64,000 nt of DNA from Empedobacter tilapiae (GCF_004785645.1 NZ_SRPE01000001.1:359816-423815); one strand, 5' to 3'. Shown: positions 17,892 to 27,168, counted from the first letter of the stretch. Numbers and translations: made by a program. The notes: generated by a model not told the origin, from the letters alone.

Positions 17892-18563
17892 TCAAATCAA
17901 TTTATATCCTATTCCATAAATCGCTTGAAAGTCTGCTTCAGAATTAGCTTCTTTCAACTTTTTTCTCAAATTTTTTATTTGAGAATAAATAAAGTCTAAA
18001 TTATCTGCCATTTCAATATGATCCCCCCAAACACTTTCAGCTAAAGTTGTTTTCTGAAAAACTCGTTCTGGTCTTAACATAAAATAATACAGCAAATCAT
18101 ATTCCTTTCTGTTCAATTTTAACTCAATATCATTTACTTTAACCAAACGATCTTCGGGAAAAATTTGAATATTTTTATAACTTAAAACATCTTCTCCTTT
18201 TTGTAAATTTTTGCGTAAAGCAACTTTAATTCGAGCCAATAATTCAGCAAAATGAAATGGTTTCGCCAAATAATCATCTGCCCCAACCAATAATCCTTCT
18301 ACTTTATCATCAACCGAATCTTTTGCAGATAAAATAATAACTGAAGTTTCTTTATGAAGTTTCTTCAATTCCTTTAACAAATACATTCCGTCTCCATCTG
18401 GCAACATCATATCTAACAAAATACAATCATAATCGAACGAAATTATTTTATCCAAAGCTTGTTCGTAATTATCTGCAGATTCTACAATCATCTTTTCATT
18501 TTCTAAAAATTCAACAATTGTCTCCTGCAATTTAATTTCATCTTCTACGACTAAAATCTTCAT
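17892..18563 (-). CDS. OmpR-type response regulator
   Basis: This 223-residue protein has an N-terminal receiver with phospho-acceptor D51 (YDCILLDMMLPDGDG), the acidic pocket VVEDE, and the conserved Lys in DDYLAKPFHFAELLAR. The C-terminal winged helix carries LTPRE-like NRKEYDLLYYFM and GDHIEMADNLDFIYSQIKNLRKKL. It is the first gene of the operon and is directly followed by its kinase. Target promoters are not known, but the downstream PepSY-like genes are the obvious candidates. Confidence 0.93.
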   Translation of the reverse strand: MKILVVEDEIKLQETIVEFLENEKMIVESADNYEQALDKIISFDYDCILLDMMLPDGDGMYLLKELKKLHKETSVIILSAKDSVDDKVEGLLVGADDYLAKPFHFAELLARIKVALRKNLQKGEDVLSYKNIQIFPEDRLVKVNDIELKLNRKEYDLLYYFMLRPERVFQKTTLAESVWGDHIEMADNLDFIYSQIKNLRKKLKEANSEADFQAIYGIGYKLI

Positions 18564-18657
18564 AACTTCAGTTTAAATAATTTGTAAAAATAGATAGTAA
18601 AATAGGAAAGAATTAGGAAAACTCCTACTTTTATTCTCAAAATTTAAGATTTCTATT

Positions 18658-19674
18658 TTGAAAAAATATAGCTTTAAAAATGATTATAGTGAAGGCGCTC
18701 ATCCTGCTATTTTACAACGATTAATCGAAACAAATTTAGAACAAACAATTGGTTATGGCGAAGATGAATTTTGTAACGAAGCGCGCGAATTTATCAAGAA
18801 ACAACTGAAAAAAGATGCTGCTATTCATTTTGTTTCTGGCGGAACTCAAGCCAATTTAATTGTTATTTCGTCTATTTTAAAACCTCACGAATCTGTAATT
18901 ACAGCCGAAAGCGGACATATTGCTGTGCACGAAACTGGTGCTATTGAAGCAACAGGACATAAAGTAAATACAATTGCAACGAATAACGGTAAAATAACTC
19001 CTGAGCAAATTTCGGTTGTTCTTGGTACGCATACAGACGAACATATGGTAAAACCAAAATTGGTTTATATCTCAAATTCTACCGAAGTTGGAAGTGTTTA
19101 TTCAAAAAAAGAATTAGAAAATCTTTACAGTTTTTGCCAAGAAAATAATTTATATCTTTTTATTGATGGTGCTCGATTAGCTTCTGCTTTAACTACTTCC
19201 AAATGTGATTTAACTTTAGAAGATATGGCAAATTTTACAGACGTTTTTTATATTGGAGGAACTAAAAACGGAGCTCTTTTAGGTGAAGCTATTGTGATAA
19301 ATAATTTAAAATTGGATGAGGATTTTCGCTATCACATTAAACAAAAAGGAGGAATGTTGGCAAAAGGACGATTGATTGGAATCCAGTTTTCAGAAATGTT
19401 TCGAAACAATTTATTTTTCGAAATGGGGAAACACGCAAATCAGATGGCAGAAAAATTAGCAAAAGGAGTCTCAGAAAAAGATTATACTTTTTTAACAGAA
19501 CCGTCTTCAAACCAAATTTTCCCTATTTTACCAAATTCAATTATCGAAAAACTTCAACAAGATTTTGAGTTTTATATTTGGCAAAAAATTGACGAAAAAA
19601 ATTCTGCAATAAGATTGGTTACCTCTTGGACAACTTTGGAAGAACAAGTTGACAATTTTATCAAATCAATATAA
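18658..19674 (+). CDS. Low-specificity threonine aldolase / beta-eliminating lyase family
   Basis: PLP enzyme of fold type I with 338 residues. Conserved blocks are GYGEDEF near residue 35, HFVSGGTQANLIVISS, AESGHIAVHETGAIE, LFIDGARLASAL and the PLP-lysine block FYIGGTKNGALLGEA. It fits the threonine aldolase family, which splits threonine to glycine and acetaldehyde. The start is TTG at 18658 (KKYSFKNDYSEGAHP follows); no ATG gives a complete N-terminus. It is a single gene divergent from the response regulator and closed by a strong terminator. Confidence 0.85.
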   Translation: MKKYSFKNDYSEGAHPAILQRLIETNLEQTIGYGEDEFCNEAREFIKKQLKKDAAIHFVSGGTQANLIVISSILKPHESVITAESGHIAVHETGAIEATGHKVNTIATNNGKITPEQISVVLGTHTDEHMVKPKLVYISNSTEVGSVYSKKELENLYSFCQENNLYLFIDGARLASALTTSKCDLTLEDMANFTDVFYIGGTKNGALLGEAIVINNLKLDEDFRYHIKQKGGMLAKGRLIGIQFSEMFRNNLFFEMGKHANQMAEKLAKGVSEKDYTFLTEPSSNQIFPILPNSIIEKLQQDFEFYIWQKIDEKNSAIRLVTSWTTLEEQVDNFIKSI

Positions 19675-19675
19675 A

Positions 19676-19712
19676 AATAAAGAATCCACTCTATTGAGTG
19701 GATTCTTTATTT
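19676..19712. terminator. Bidirectional intrinsic terminator
   Basis: The 16-bp stem AATAAAGAATCCACTC/GAGTGGATTCTTTATT has a TATT loop. It separates the aldolase gene from the convergent gene at 19711-20220, whose stop lies in the hairpin. Confidence 0.85.
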
Positions 19713-20220
19713 AATAATAATTTTTGACATTCTTCAAACGTTCTTTTTCACGCTTGTATTCTTGTTTTCTAATTTCTTTCTTACGCTTCATCAACTTTTT
19801 ATCATAAGAATATTTATTCTCAATTCTTTTGATATCTCTTTCATATTCATCTTCCAAACGATCTAATCTATAATCTATACGATCTTTATAATAATCTTCC
19901 TTATGAGAATTCGACCATTTATAGCGTTGAGAATCATTCAATATTTTATCAATATCTCTTTGCAAATTATAGGAAACTTCTCTTTTCTTTCTACCTTTTT
20001 CATAACCAGATAAACTTCGATCTCTTCCAACTCTTTCGAAATCTTTGCTCGCTTGTTTTTTTAAGGCGATTATTTTATTTCTTTGACTATCTGAAATTCC
20101 ATAATAATCAGATTTTTCAATCAATACATCAATATTTTTATCTTTTCCATCATTTGGTCTATGTTGTGCAAAACTCGAAATTGTGCACAGTGTAAATCCA
20201 AAAATTAAAAACTTCTTCAT
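19711..20220 (-). CDS. Exported highly charged helical protein
   Basis: This 169-residue protein has a signal peptide (KKFLIFGFTLCTISSFAQ, cleavage before HRPND). The mature part is almost entirely charged helix (DRLEDEYERDIKRIENKYS, KREKERLKN), predicted coiled coil, with a motif near residues 30-60 (YGISDSQRNKIIALKKQA) that recalls Spy/CpxP-type periplasmic helical proteins. A periplasmic chaperone-like or metal-stress role is possible but is only inferred from shape. It is a single gene. Confidence 0.65.
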   Translation of the reverse strand: MKKFLIFGFTLCTISSFAQHRPNDGKDKNIDVLIEKSDYYGISDSQRNKIIALKKQASKDFERVGRDRSLSGYEKGRKKREVSYNLQRDIDKILNDSQRYKWSNSHKEDYYKDRIDYRLDRLEDEYERDIKRIENKYSYDKKLMKRKKEIRKQEYKREKERLKNVKNYY

Positions 20221-20326
20221 ACTTCAAATTTTTTCAATAGAATATGCAAAGTCTATGCTAATAAAAATTTTCTACTTTTATTTACCTTAAATAGAGTGAT
20301 TATAAAATACTTTCTTACATAATATT

Positions 20327-21502
20327 CTATATTTTAGAGCTTTCCAAAGCTTGTAAAATATCTTCGATAATATCTTCTTTATCCTCCAAACCGACTGATA
20401 AACGGATAGAACCTGGCATAATCCCTAAATCTGCACGTTCTGCATCTGATAATTTTGCGTGAGTTGTTGTTGCTGGATGTGTTGCAATCGATCTCGAATC
20501 TCCTAAATTAGATGTGTACAAAATCATTTCTAATGCATCAATAAATTTAAAAGCACGTTCTTTTCCTCCTTTCACTTCAAATGTTACGATTCCTCCACCT
20601 CCTTTCATTTGCTTTTTTGCCAACTCATACTGTGGATGAGATGGTAAAAATGGATATTTTACATCTGCAATTTCAAGATGATTTTCCAAAGCTTCTGCCA
20701 AAGCCAACGCATTTTCGCAATGACGATCCATACGAAGAGGTAGGGTTTCTAAACTTTTAGAAATTGTCCACGCATTAAAAGCCGACATAGCAGGACCTGT
20801 ATGACGAATGAAAAACATCATTTCATTAATTAATTCTTCTTTTCCAACAACTACTCCTCCCAAAACTCGACCTTGTCCGTCCATGTATTTTGTTGCAGAA
20901 TGAATTGATAAGTCAAATCCAAATTGTAAAGGTTGTTGTAAATATGGCGTTGCGAAACAATTATCAATTGCAAAAATAATATTCGGATATTTTTCTTTCA
21001 ATTTTGCTAAAGCTTCTAAATCGAATAATTCTAATCCAGGATTTGAAGGCGATTCTAAGAAAACAATTTTCGTATTTGGTTGAATTGCTTTTTCCCAATC
21101 TTCGATATTTGGCGTTTCAACATAAGTATAAGTTACACCCCAACGCGGAAACAATTGCGTAATTAATTGATGCGTAGAACCAAAGATAGCACGACTCGAC
21201 ACAATATGATCTCCACTTTTGATATACGATGCAAATGACGCAAAAACGGCTGCCATTCCTGATGCAAAAGCCAAACCAGCATCAGCTTTTTCTAACGCAC
21301 AAACACGATTAATAAACTCTGTTGTATTTGGATTTGCGTAACGAGAATAAACCATTCCTTGCTCTTCTTCCGCAAAAATTGCACGACCTTGTTCTGCACT
21401 ATCAAAAATAAAACTTGATGTTAAATATAATGGAACCGAATGCTCGCGAATAGCTGATCTTGGTGCTTGTTCACGAATTATCTTAGACTGATCTTTTTTC
21501 AT
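20327..21502 (-). CDS. metZ: Trans-sulfuration PLP enzyme, O-succinylhomoserine sulfhydrylase type
   Basis: Cys/Met-metabolism PLP enzyme of 391 residues from the ATG at 21502 (MKKDQSKIIREQAPRSAIR). The 10-codon extension upstream is hydrophobic and unlikely. Key blocks are YSRYANPNTTEF, FASGMAAVFASFA, IDNCFATPYLQQPL and the PLP lysine in SIHSATKYMDGQGRVLGG, plus SLGDSRSIATHPATTTH (here NLGDSRSIATHPA). The DGQGRVLGG form after the lysine is characteristic of MetZ rather than MetB/MetC, so sulfide incorporation into activated homoserine is most likely. The substrate ester (succinyl or acetyl) cannot be told from sequence. Confidence 0.82.
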   Translation of the reverse strand: MKKDQSKIIREQAPRSAIREHSVPLYLTSSFIFDSAEQGRAIFAEEEQGMVYSRYANPNTTEFINRVCALEKADAGLAFASGMAAVFASFASYIKSGDHIVSSRAIFGSTHQLITQLFPRWGVTYTYVETPNIEDWEKAIQPNTKIVFLESPSNPGLELFDLEALAKLKEKYPNIIFAIDNCFATPYLQQPLQFGFDLSIHSATKYMDGQGRVLGGVVVGKEELINEMMFFIRHTGPAMSAFNAWTISKSLETLPLRMDRHCENALALAEALENHLEIADVKYPFLPSHPQYELAKKQMKGGGGIVTFEVKGGKERAFKFIDALEMILYTSNLGDSRSIATHPATTTHAKLSDAERADLGIMPGSIRLSVGLEDKEDIIEDILQALESSKI

Positions 21503-21721
21503 AATAATCAAAGTTAACAATAGTTTTATCAAGCTAAAAGCTTTTCAATAAGTTTTAAACAGAAATTATTTCTATTTTTTACTCTAACTTCATAATTTCA
21601 TCTCGATTCTTAAATGATTTTTAGAAATATTTCAGAATTGATTTTAAAAGTTTCATTTTCATCACGATTAAAAATAATAAACCGAACAATTATTCGTAAA
21701 ATATCATTCAGATTTAATCTC

Positions 21722-21729
21722 TACCTTTG
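21722..21729 (+). promoter_or_regulatory. -7 promoter element for the DEAD-box helicase gene
   Basis: TACCTTTG matches the Bacteroidota consensus TAnnTTTG and lies 17 bp before the ATG at 21747. No clear TTTG -33 element is at the usual distance, so the promoter is incomplete by consensus. It supports the ATG at 21747 as start, giving a leader of about 10 bases. Confidence 0.5.
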
Positions 21730-21746
21730 CAGTCTTATATCAATTT

Positions 21747-22889
21747 ATGTCATTCGAAAATTTAGGATTATCACCATATTTATCAAAAGCAATTACAAAA
21801 CTTGGATTTTTAAAACCTTTTGAAATTCAGACCGAAACAATTCCATCTATTTTAAAAGGAAAAGATATAATGGGAATTGCAAAAACTGGTTCTGGAAAAA
21901 CCTTGTGTTTTGTTGCACCTTTGCTACAAAAAATTCAGCATCAATCGTACGAAAAATCTCGTAATATAAAAGCTCTAATTTTAGTTCCTACGCGTGAATT
22001 AGCAGTTCAAATTGAACAAACTTTTGCAGGATTACAAACTGCTTTACGTCGTGAAGTACAAACGCAAGCGGTATATGGAGGAACTTCGATTAATCCTCAA
22101 ATGAAAAATTTATATGGAACAGAAATTTTGATTGCAACACCTGGTCGTTTATTGGATTTGATGGATCATAATGCATTATCATTAGATCAATTACAATATT
22201 TGGTGATTGATGAAGCAGACAAAATGTTCCAATTAGGATTTGGAGATGAAATGAACCGAATTTTGAAAAGTGTTCCGAAAAAGAAACAATCGATTCTATT
22301 TTCTGCGACTTTGAATGATAAAATTGATGAAATAAAATTTACATTAAGTATTGATCCGATTGTTGTTGAAATCAAAAAGCAAGAAATTGATTTGGAACAA
22401 ATCGAGCAAGTTGCTTACAGAGTTGATGCAGAAACAAAAGGTCCTTTTTTACGTTATTTAATCAAATCTGAAAACTTAGAACAAGTTTTGGTTTTTGTTT
22501 CTTCGACACGAACTGCAGATAATTTGGTTGAAAAATTAAAAAAGAATAAAATCTCTGCGATGGCGATTCATAGTAAGAAATCTCAAGGCGCGAGAATGGA
22601 TAATTTGGAAGATTTTAAATTAGGTGATGTTAAAGTTTTGGTTGCAACAGATTTGATTGGACGCGGAATTCATATCGAAGGTTTGCCAACTGTGATTAAT
22701 TACGAGTTACCTCGTTCGCCTTTAGATTATGTACACAGAATTGGGCGTACAGGTCGTGCAAATTCAAACGGAAAAGCAATTAGTTTGATTACAGAAGAAG
22801 ATTTGCATCATTTCAAAATCATTCAGAAAAAAATGGGTAAAAAAGTAGAGGTACTTTCTATTGATGATGTGAATTTACACGGATTCTAA
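21747..22889 (+). CDS. DEAD-box RNA helicase
   Basis: ATP-dependent RNA helicase of 380 residues with the compact two-RecA-domain core. The Q-motif region is FENLGLSPYLSKAI...GFLKPFEIQTETIP, motif I AKTGSGKT, Ia PTRELAVQ, Ib TPGRLLDL, II DEAD, III SAT, V ATDLIGRGIHIEG, and VI HRIGRTGR. There is essentially no C-terminal extension, so it lacks the basic tail or RNA-binding domain of DbpA/CsdA types. It probably acts in ribosome assembly or RNA turnover. A heptad-repeat hairpin lies directly after the stop. Confidence 0.92.
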   Translation: MSFENLGLSPYLSKAITKLGFLKPFEIQTETIPSILKGKDIMGIAKTGSGKTLCFVAPLLQKIQHQSYEKSRNIKALILVPTRELAVQIEQTFAGLQTALRREVQTQAVYGGTSINPQMKNLYGTEILIATPGRLLDLMDHNALSLDQLQYLVIDEADKMFQLGFGDEMNRILKSVPKKKQSILFSATLNDKIDEIKFTLSIDPIVVEIKKQEIDLEQIEQVAYRVDAETKGPFLRYLIKSENLEQVLVFVSSTRTADNLVEKLKKNKISAMAIHSKKSQGARMDNLEDFKLGDVKVLVATDLIGRGIHIEGLPTVINYELPRSPLDYVHRIGRTGRANSNGKAISLITEEDLHHFKIIQKKMGKKVEVLSIDDVNLHGF

Positions 22890-22892
22890 GAT

Positions 22893-22948
22893 AAGTTTTA
22901 AGTTATGAGTAATAAGTTCTAAGTTTTCTCTGAACTCATTACTCATAA
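22893..22948. repeat. 7-bp-period repeat array, inverted at its centre; may act as terminator
   Basis: Eight heptamers read AAGTTTT, AAGTTAT, GAGTAAT, AAGTTCT, AAGTTTT, CTCTGAA, CTCATTA, CTCATAA. Left units carry AGT at positions 2-4; the right units are their approximate reverse complement. 22903-22919 pairs with 22932-22948 with one mismatch, and TTTTTT follows, so the array doubles as an intrinsic terminator for the helicase gene. Confidence 0.75.
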
Positions 22949-22986
22949 TTTTTTGCTATATCATTTTTCGTTTTTCATTATACACT

Positions 22987-24375
22987 TTACACATGCGGTC
23001 CAAGCATATTTTTAGGATCAAGGATTTCATCCAAACGTTCTTTCGACAACAAACCGTGATCTAAAACCAATTGATAAACACTTCCACCAGTTTCTAAAGC
23101 TTCTTTCGCTATTTTTGTACTTGCTTTATAACCAATATAAGGATTTAGCGCCGTCACAATTCCAATACTATTTTGAACTTCATTTTTCAAATGTTCAACA
23201 TTCGCTGTAATTCCATCTACACATTCAACACGTAGCGTATTCATCGCATTTGTTAAATATTGAATCGATTCCATAATCGAAAAACCAATAATTGGTTCCA
23301 TCACATTCAACTGCAATTGTCCAGCTTCAGCAGCCATTGTTATTGACAAATCATTTCCGATTACTTTAAAACAAACTTGATTCACAACTTCTGGAATTAC
23401 AGGATTTACTTTTCCAGGCATAATCGAAGATCCTGGTTGTTTTGGAGGTAAATTAATCTCGAACAAACCTGTTCTCGGACCTGAAGTCAACAGACGTAAA
23501 TCATTACAAATTTTTGACAACTTAACACAAAGACGTTTCAAAGCAGATGAATAGTCAACAAATGAACTTGTATCCGAAGTTGCTTCCACTAAATTATCAG
23601 CCAACGAAACATCTTCATTCATGATTTCAGCAATTTTAGTTGTACACAATTGTGCATAACCAGGAACAGCATTCAATCCAGTTCCAATTGCAGTTGCCCC
23701 CATGTTGATTACTAATAATTCGGCAGCAATTCGATTCAAATTATCAACTTCTTTATGCAACGTATTAGAAAAACCTTCAAACTCTTGCCCAAGCGTCATT
23801 GGAACTGCATCTTGCAATTGCGTGCGTCCCATTTTTATAACATTACTAAATTGTTTTCCTTTTTTATCAAACGCTTCATACAACGAAGTTAATGCCTCAA
23901 TCAAAGGCTTGTTCATATTAAATAATGCTAATTTCAAAGCAGATGGATACGCATCATTCGTTGATTGAGAAAGGTTGACATGATCATTTGGTGAACAAAA
24001 TTGATACTCACCTTTTTGTTTCCCTAAATGTTCCAAAGCAATATTTGCAATTACTTCATTTGCATTCATATTTGTAGAAGTTCCCGCACCACCTTGTATC
24101 ATATCAATCGGAAATTGCTCTGTATATTTACCAGCAATTAATTCATTTGAAGCGAAAGAAATCGCATCAAATAATTCTTTCGATAAAATTCCTAATTCGT
24201 GATTGGCTTGCGCAGCTCCTAATTTTACTACACCAAGCGCCTTTACAAATTCGGGATAATGCGACAAATAGTTATTGGAAATTTTGAAATTATTAATGGC
24301 GCGTTGCGTTTGTACACCATAATAAGCTGTTTCAGGAATTTGTAATTCTCCTAATAAATCAGACTCCGTTCTCAT
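22987..24375 (-). CDS. aspA: Aspartate ammonia-lyase
   Basis: Class II fumarase/aspartase superfamily enzyme of 462 residues. The opening MRTESDLLGELQIPETAYYGVQ and QTQRAINNF is the aspartase form. Conserved blocks are GGAGTSTNMNANEVIAN, the NDHVNLSQSTNDAYPSA block, TQLQDAVPMTLGQEF, and the signature GSSIMPGKVNP with the catalytic Ser in the SSIMPGK loop. It interconverts aspartate with fumarate and ammonia. Fumarase C is the alternative, but fumarases begin FRxExD and carry different C-terminal blocks. It is a single gene, divergent from the DUF5009 gene. Confidence 0.9.
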   Translation of the reverse strand: MRTESDLLGELQIPETAYYGVQTQRAINNFKISNNYLSHYPEFVKALGVVKLGAAQANHELGILSKELFDAISFASNELIAGKYTEQFPIDMIQGGAGTSTNMNANEVIANIALEHLGKQKGEYQFCSPNDHVNLSQSTNDAYPSALKLALFNMNKPLIEALTSLYEAFDKKGKQFSNVIKMGRTQLQDAVPMTLGQEFEGFSNTLHKEVDNLNRIAAELLVINMGATAIGTGLNAVPGYAQLCTTKIAEIMNEDVSLADNLVEATSDTSSFVDYSSALKRLCVKLSKICNDLRLLTSGPRTGLFEINLPPKQPGSSIMPGKVNPVIPEVVNQVCFKVIGNDLSITMAAEAGQLQLNVMEPIIGFSIMESIQYLTNAMNTLRVECVDGITANVEHLKNEVQNSIGIVTALNPYIGYKASTKIAKEALETGGSVYQLVLDHGLLSKERLDEILDPKNMLGPHV

Positions 24376-24492
24376 TTTATTTATTGTTTGTTATTGACAA
24401 TTAAAGGTAAGGAATAATCTAGTATCTTTTTGAAAAGCATTTTGTCAAAAAATTCAAAAAATCTATATCTTTAAAACATTAACACAAAAGAG

Positions 24493-25701
24493 ATGAAAGC
24501 AGCTCGTTATTATTCATTAGACGTTTTTCGTGGCGCAACTGTTGCGTTGATGATTTTGGTAAATAATCCAGGAACTTGGTCAGCTATGTTCGATCCTTTG
24601 GAACATGCAGAATGGCATGGCTGCACACCAACAGATTTGGTTTTTCCTTTCTTTTTGTTTGCTGTAGGAAATGCAATGGCTTTTGTGATTCCGAAACTGC
24701 AACAACAACCTCAACAGATTTATTGGCAAAAAGTAATAAAACGAACAATTTTAATTTTCGGAATTGGATTATTCATCAATTGGTGGCCATTTTTCAAATG
24801 GGAAAATAATGAACTTATTTTCAAAGCATGGAAAGATTCAGAAGAAAGCGGAATCCGAATTATGGGTGTTTTACAACGAATTGCAATTGCTTACTTTTTC
24901 GCTTCGGTAATTGCTTTTTATTTTAAACAAAAACAAGTTCTATTTATAAGTTGCGCGATTCTTCTCCTTTATTGGATTTTAACTTTCGGATTTGGAACTT
25001 CTGATCCTTATTCATTAGAAGGTTTTATCGGAACTAAAATCGATAATCAATTGCTTGGTTTAGCGCATATTTACAAAGGAGAAGGTGTTCCGTTTGATCC
25101 AGAAGGAATTTTCAGTACTATTTCTACTATTCCACAGGTTTTATTTGGTTATTTGATTGGTGATTATATTCAGAAACAAGGAAATATCAATTGGCTGAAT
25201 CGTCCACTACCAAAAACTGACAATCCGCAATATAAAATGTTAGCTGGTTTATTTGTTTTAGGAACAATTGCGTTGACAATTGGCTACGTTTGGCAATGGG
25301 ATTTTCCGTACAATAAAAAGATTTGGAGCAGTTCTTATGTTTTCAACACAACTGGATTAGCAATTTTGACAATTGGCGCAATGATTTGGTTCATCGAAAT
25401 TTTAGGCATAAAAAATGGTTTCATGAAATTCTTTGATGTTTTCGGAAAAAATCCTTTGTTCATCTTTGTTTTGAGTGGATTATTACCACGATTATTAGGT
25501 TTAATCAGAATTGAAGCTGGTTTAAATGATAAAGGAGAAATCAAATTCATTTCTCCATTAGGCTGGTTTTACGAAAATATTTGCGCAAAGATTCCTGGAA
25601 TTCCAGAAATTGGTTCATTTGTTTATTCGCTAATTTTCTTAGCTTTCTTTTGGTTGTTAGCTTATTTATTGGACAAAAAGAAGATTTATATTAAAGTTTA
25701 A
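24493..25701 (+). CDS. DUF5009/heparan-N-acetyltransferase-like membrane acyltransferase
   Basis: Multi-pass membrane protein of 402 residues with about 10-11 hydrophobic segments. The N-terminus YYSLDVFRGATVALMILVNN and the loop EHAEWHGCTPTDLVFPFFLF, with its candidate catalytic His, are typical of the COG4299 family related to lysosomal HGSNAT. Family members are thought to move acetyl groups across the membrane to sugars or glycan. No glycan-degradation genes are adjacent. It is followed after 4 bp by a lipoprotein gene, so the two are probably co-transcribed. Confidence 0.85.
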   Translation: MKAARYYSLDVFRGATVALMILVNNPGTWSAMFDPLEHAEWHGCTPTDLVFPFFLFAVGNAMAFVIPKLQQQPQQIYWQKVIKRTILIFGIGLFINWWPFFKWENNELIFKAWKDSEESGIRIMGVLQRIAIAYFFASVIAFYFKQKQVLFISCAILLLYWILTFGFGTSDPYSLEGFIGTKIDNQLLGLAHIYKGEGVPFDPEGIFSTISTIPQVLFGYLIGDYIQKQGNINWLNRPLPKTDNPQYKMLAGLFVLGTIALTIGYVWQWDFPYNKKIWSSSYVFNTTGLAILTIGAMIWFIEILGIKNGFMKFFDVFGKNPLFIFVLSGLLPRLLGLIRIEAGLNDKGEIKFISPLGWFYENICAKIPGIPEIGSFVYSLIFLAFFWLLAYLLDKKKIYIKV

Positions 25702-25705
25702 AATT

Positions 25706-26455
25706 ATGAAAATCATCTATTTATTATTGTTGTTTTTCATTATTTTTTCTTGTAATAGATTAAAGCAAGAAGATTTACAAGGATATTGGATTTTGTCAAA
25801 AATGGAAGAAGTAAAACATGATACTCCAAAAGATAATATTTTGTTTGAATATAATTTATGCTACAAGGAAACCTCTTTCGTAAAAATAAAAAATGATTCT
25901 ATTATATATTTAATAAAAGAGAGTGAAGACTTAGTAAATCAAAAATTCATTATTCAAAAAAATACTTTATTATCACTAAATAAAAAAGATACATTATTTA
26001 CTTTTGATAAAAAAACAAATCATCTATTTTATGAAATATCTGGCTGTCAAAATAACTTTAAAAAAATAGATATTAATAAAGAAATCACTTTTGATTCTGT
26101 CCAATTTACAATTAATGGTTATTCACCTATTCAGTATTACATCACATATGATAAAAGTAATTTAAGTGTAATAGATAGTACTAATTTTCCAAAGCAAAAT
26201 AAAAAAATAAGTTTTTATAAATTAAAGCTTACAAATGAAGAGAAAAATGAATTAAATTTTACATTTTACGAATTATTTCAAAGTAAGCTAAAATCATATG
26301 AAATTCATGTTGATGACAGTCCTAATATAAGTATACAATATTTTAGAAATGGTAAATCTCTAAAAAAGCTTCATTCAAAAGAGAATGTTGATTATGAATC
26401 ATTAAAAGAATTTTACCCAATAATTATTAATATTATTCATTCCAAAATCAACTAA
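25706..26455 (+). CDS. Putative lipoprotein
   Basis: This 249-residue protein has a lipoprotein signal (LLLLFFIIFSC, lipidated C16). Residues 20-110 (LQGYWILSKMEE, then alternating beta strands) resemble the lipocalin-like domains common in Bacteroidota lipoproteins. The rest is Lys-rich and unrecognised. The gene starts 4 bp after the membrane acyltransferase and ends overlapping by 4 bp the stop of the convergent XRE gene. The function is unknown. Confidence 0.65.
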   Translation: MKIIYLLLLFFIIFSCNRLKQEDLQGYWILSKMEEVKHDTPKDNILFEYNLCYKETSFVKIKNDSIIYLIKESEDLVNQKFIIQKNTLLSLNKKDTLFTFDKKTNHLFYEISGCQNNFKKIDINKEITFDSVQFTINGYSPIQYYITYDKSNLSVIDSTNFPKQNKKISFYKLKLTNEEKNELNFTFYELFQSKLKSYEIHVDDSPNISIQYFRNGKSLKKLHSKENVDYESLKEFYPIIINIIHSKIN

Positions 26456-27111
26456 ACCTTTTTATAAACCGCATAAAACTGATAAAAGTGCTGAATATTT
26501 TCAACATCAAAAATAATTTGTTTCCATTGATTTAATTCCAAAATCAACTGATTTTCGTGTTGAATAAACTTTCCAACAAAAATTTCATCATCATTCAAAT
26601 ACAAACCAAATTTATCATTGACCAAATGTAAATTTTCCACTTCCAAATGTTCAAAAAATAAAATAGACGATTCTTCTTCTGTAAAATCGATAGGTGAAGC
26701 GATACTCGAAGAATATTCTAACGCAATAAATTGATGCGAATTATAAATCGGAAAATAGATTGAAGGATAATTTTCTAAGTTCGAAAACAACTCTTTTTTT
26801 GCTTGAATAACTTCTCGAGATAAAAAAGGAATCGCGCTCAAATTTTTAACATTTCGTAACATATCAGCTTCCTCAAAATAGTTATCAAAGTGTAATATTT
26901 CGTTAACTGTTAAGTTTTTTTCGATCAAATGACTTATTGGAATGCTAAAATATTTAGCAATTTGAGAAATTGTTTCAATTTTTGGCTCTGCACGTTTTTC
27001 TTCATAAGATGAAATATTCCCTCTACTAACTTCGAACAAATCAGCAAAAGCCTGTTGAGTCAAGTTCTTAACTTGTCTTAATTTCTTTATATTTTCACCT
27101 ATTTTTGTCAT
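26452..27111 (-). CDS. XRE-family repressor of the PspA/flotillin operon (inferred)
   Basis: This 219-residue protein has an N-terminal Cro/CI helix-turn-helix (residues 4-60: IGENIKKLRQVKNLTQQAFA and VSRGNISSYEEKRAEPKIET). The C-terminal half (about 95-219) looks like an S24/LexA-like sensor fold (SIYFPIYNSHQFIALEY, FGLYLNDDEIFVGKFI), but no Ser-Lys catalytic dyad is evident, so it probably senses rather than self-cleaves. It is divergent from the PspA operon and separated from it by a 23-bp palindrome that overlaps the operon promoter. Regulation of the operon is inferred from this arrangement. Confidence 0.82.
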   Translation of the reverse strand: MTKIGENIKKLRQVKNLTQQAFADLFEVSRGNISSYEEKRAEPKIETISQIAKYFSIPISHLIEKNLTVNEILHFDNYFEEADMLRNVKNLSAIPFLSREVIQAKKELFSNLENYPSIYFPIYNSHQFIALEYSSSIASPIDFTEEESSILFFEHLEVENLHLVNDKFGLYLNDDEIFVGKFIQHENQLILELNQWKQIIFDVENIQHFYQFYAVYKKV

Positions 27112-27133
27112 TATTTAAAATTTTAACATTTTT

Positions 27134-27156
27134 ATTTGCTAATTATTTTAGCAAAT
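27134..27156. promoter_or_regulatory. Palindromic operator between the XRE gene and the PspA operon
   Basis: The perfect inverted repeat ATTTGCTAA-TTATT-TTAGCAAAT (9-bp arms, 5-bp spacer) is the only strong palindrome in the divergent region. It overlaps the TTTG -33 element of the operon promoter, which suits repression by the adjacent XRE protein. Confidence 0.7.
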
Positions 27157-27168
27157 TGTTTAATTTTA
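27135..27168 (+). promoter_or_regulatory. Probable promoter of the PspA/flotillin operon
   Basis: TTTG (27135-27138), a 22-bp spacer and TAATTTTA (27161-27168) approximate the Bacteroidota TTTG/TAnnTTTG promoter, with one mismatch in the -7 box. Transcription would start near 27175, downstream of the first possible ATG at 27136, which supports the start at 27205. Confidence 0.5.
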
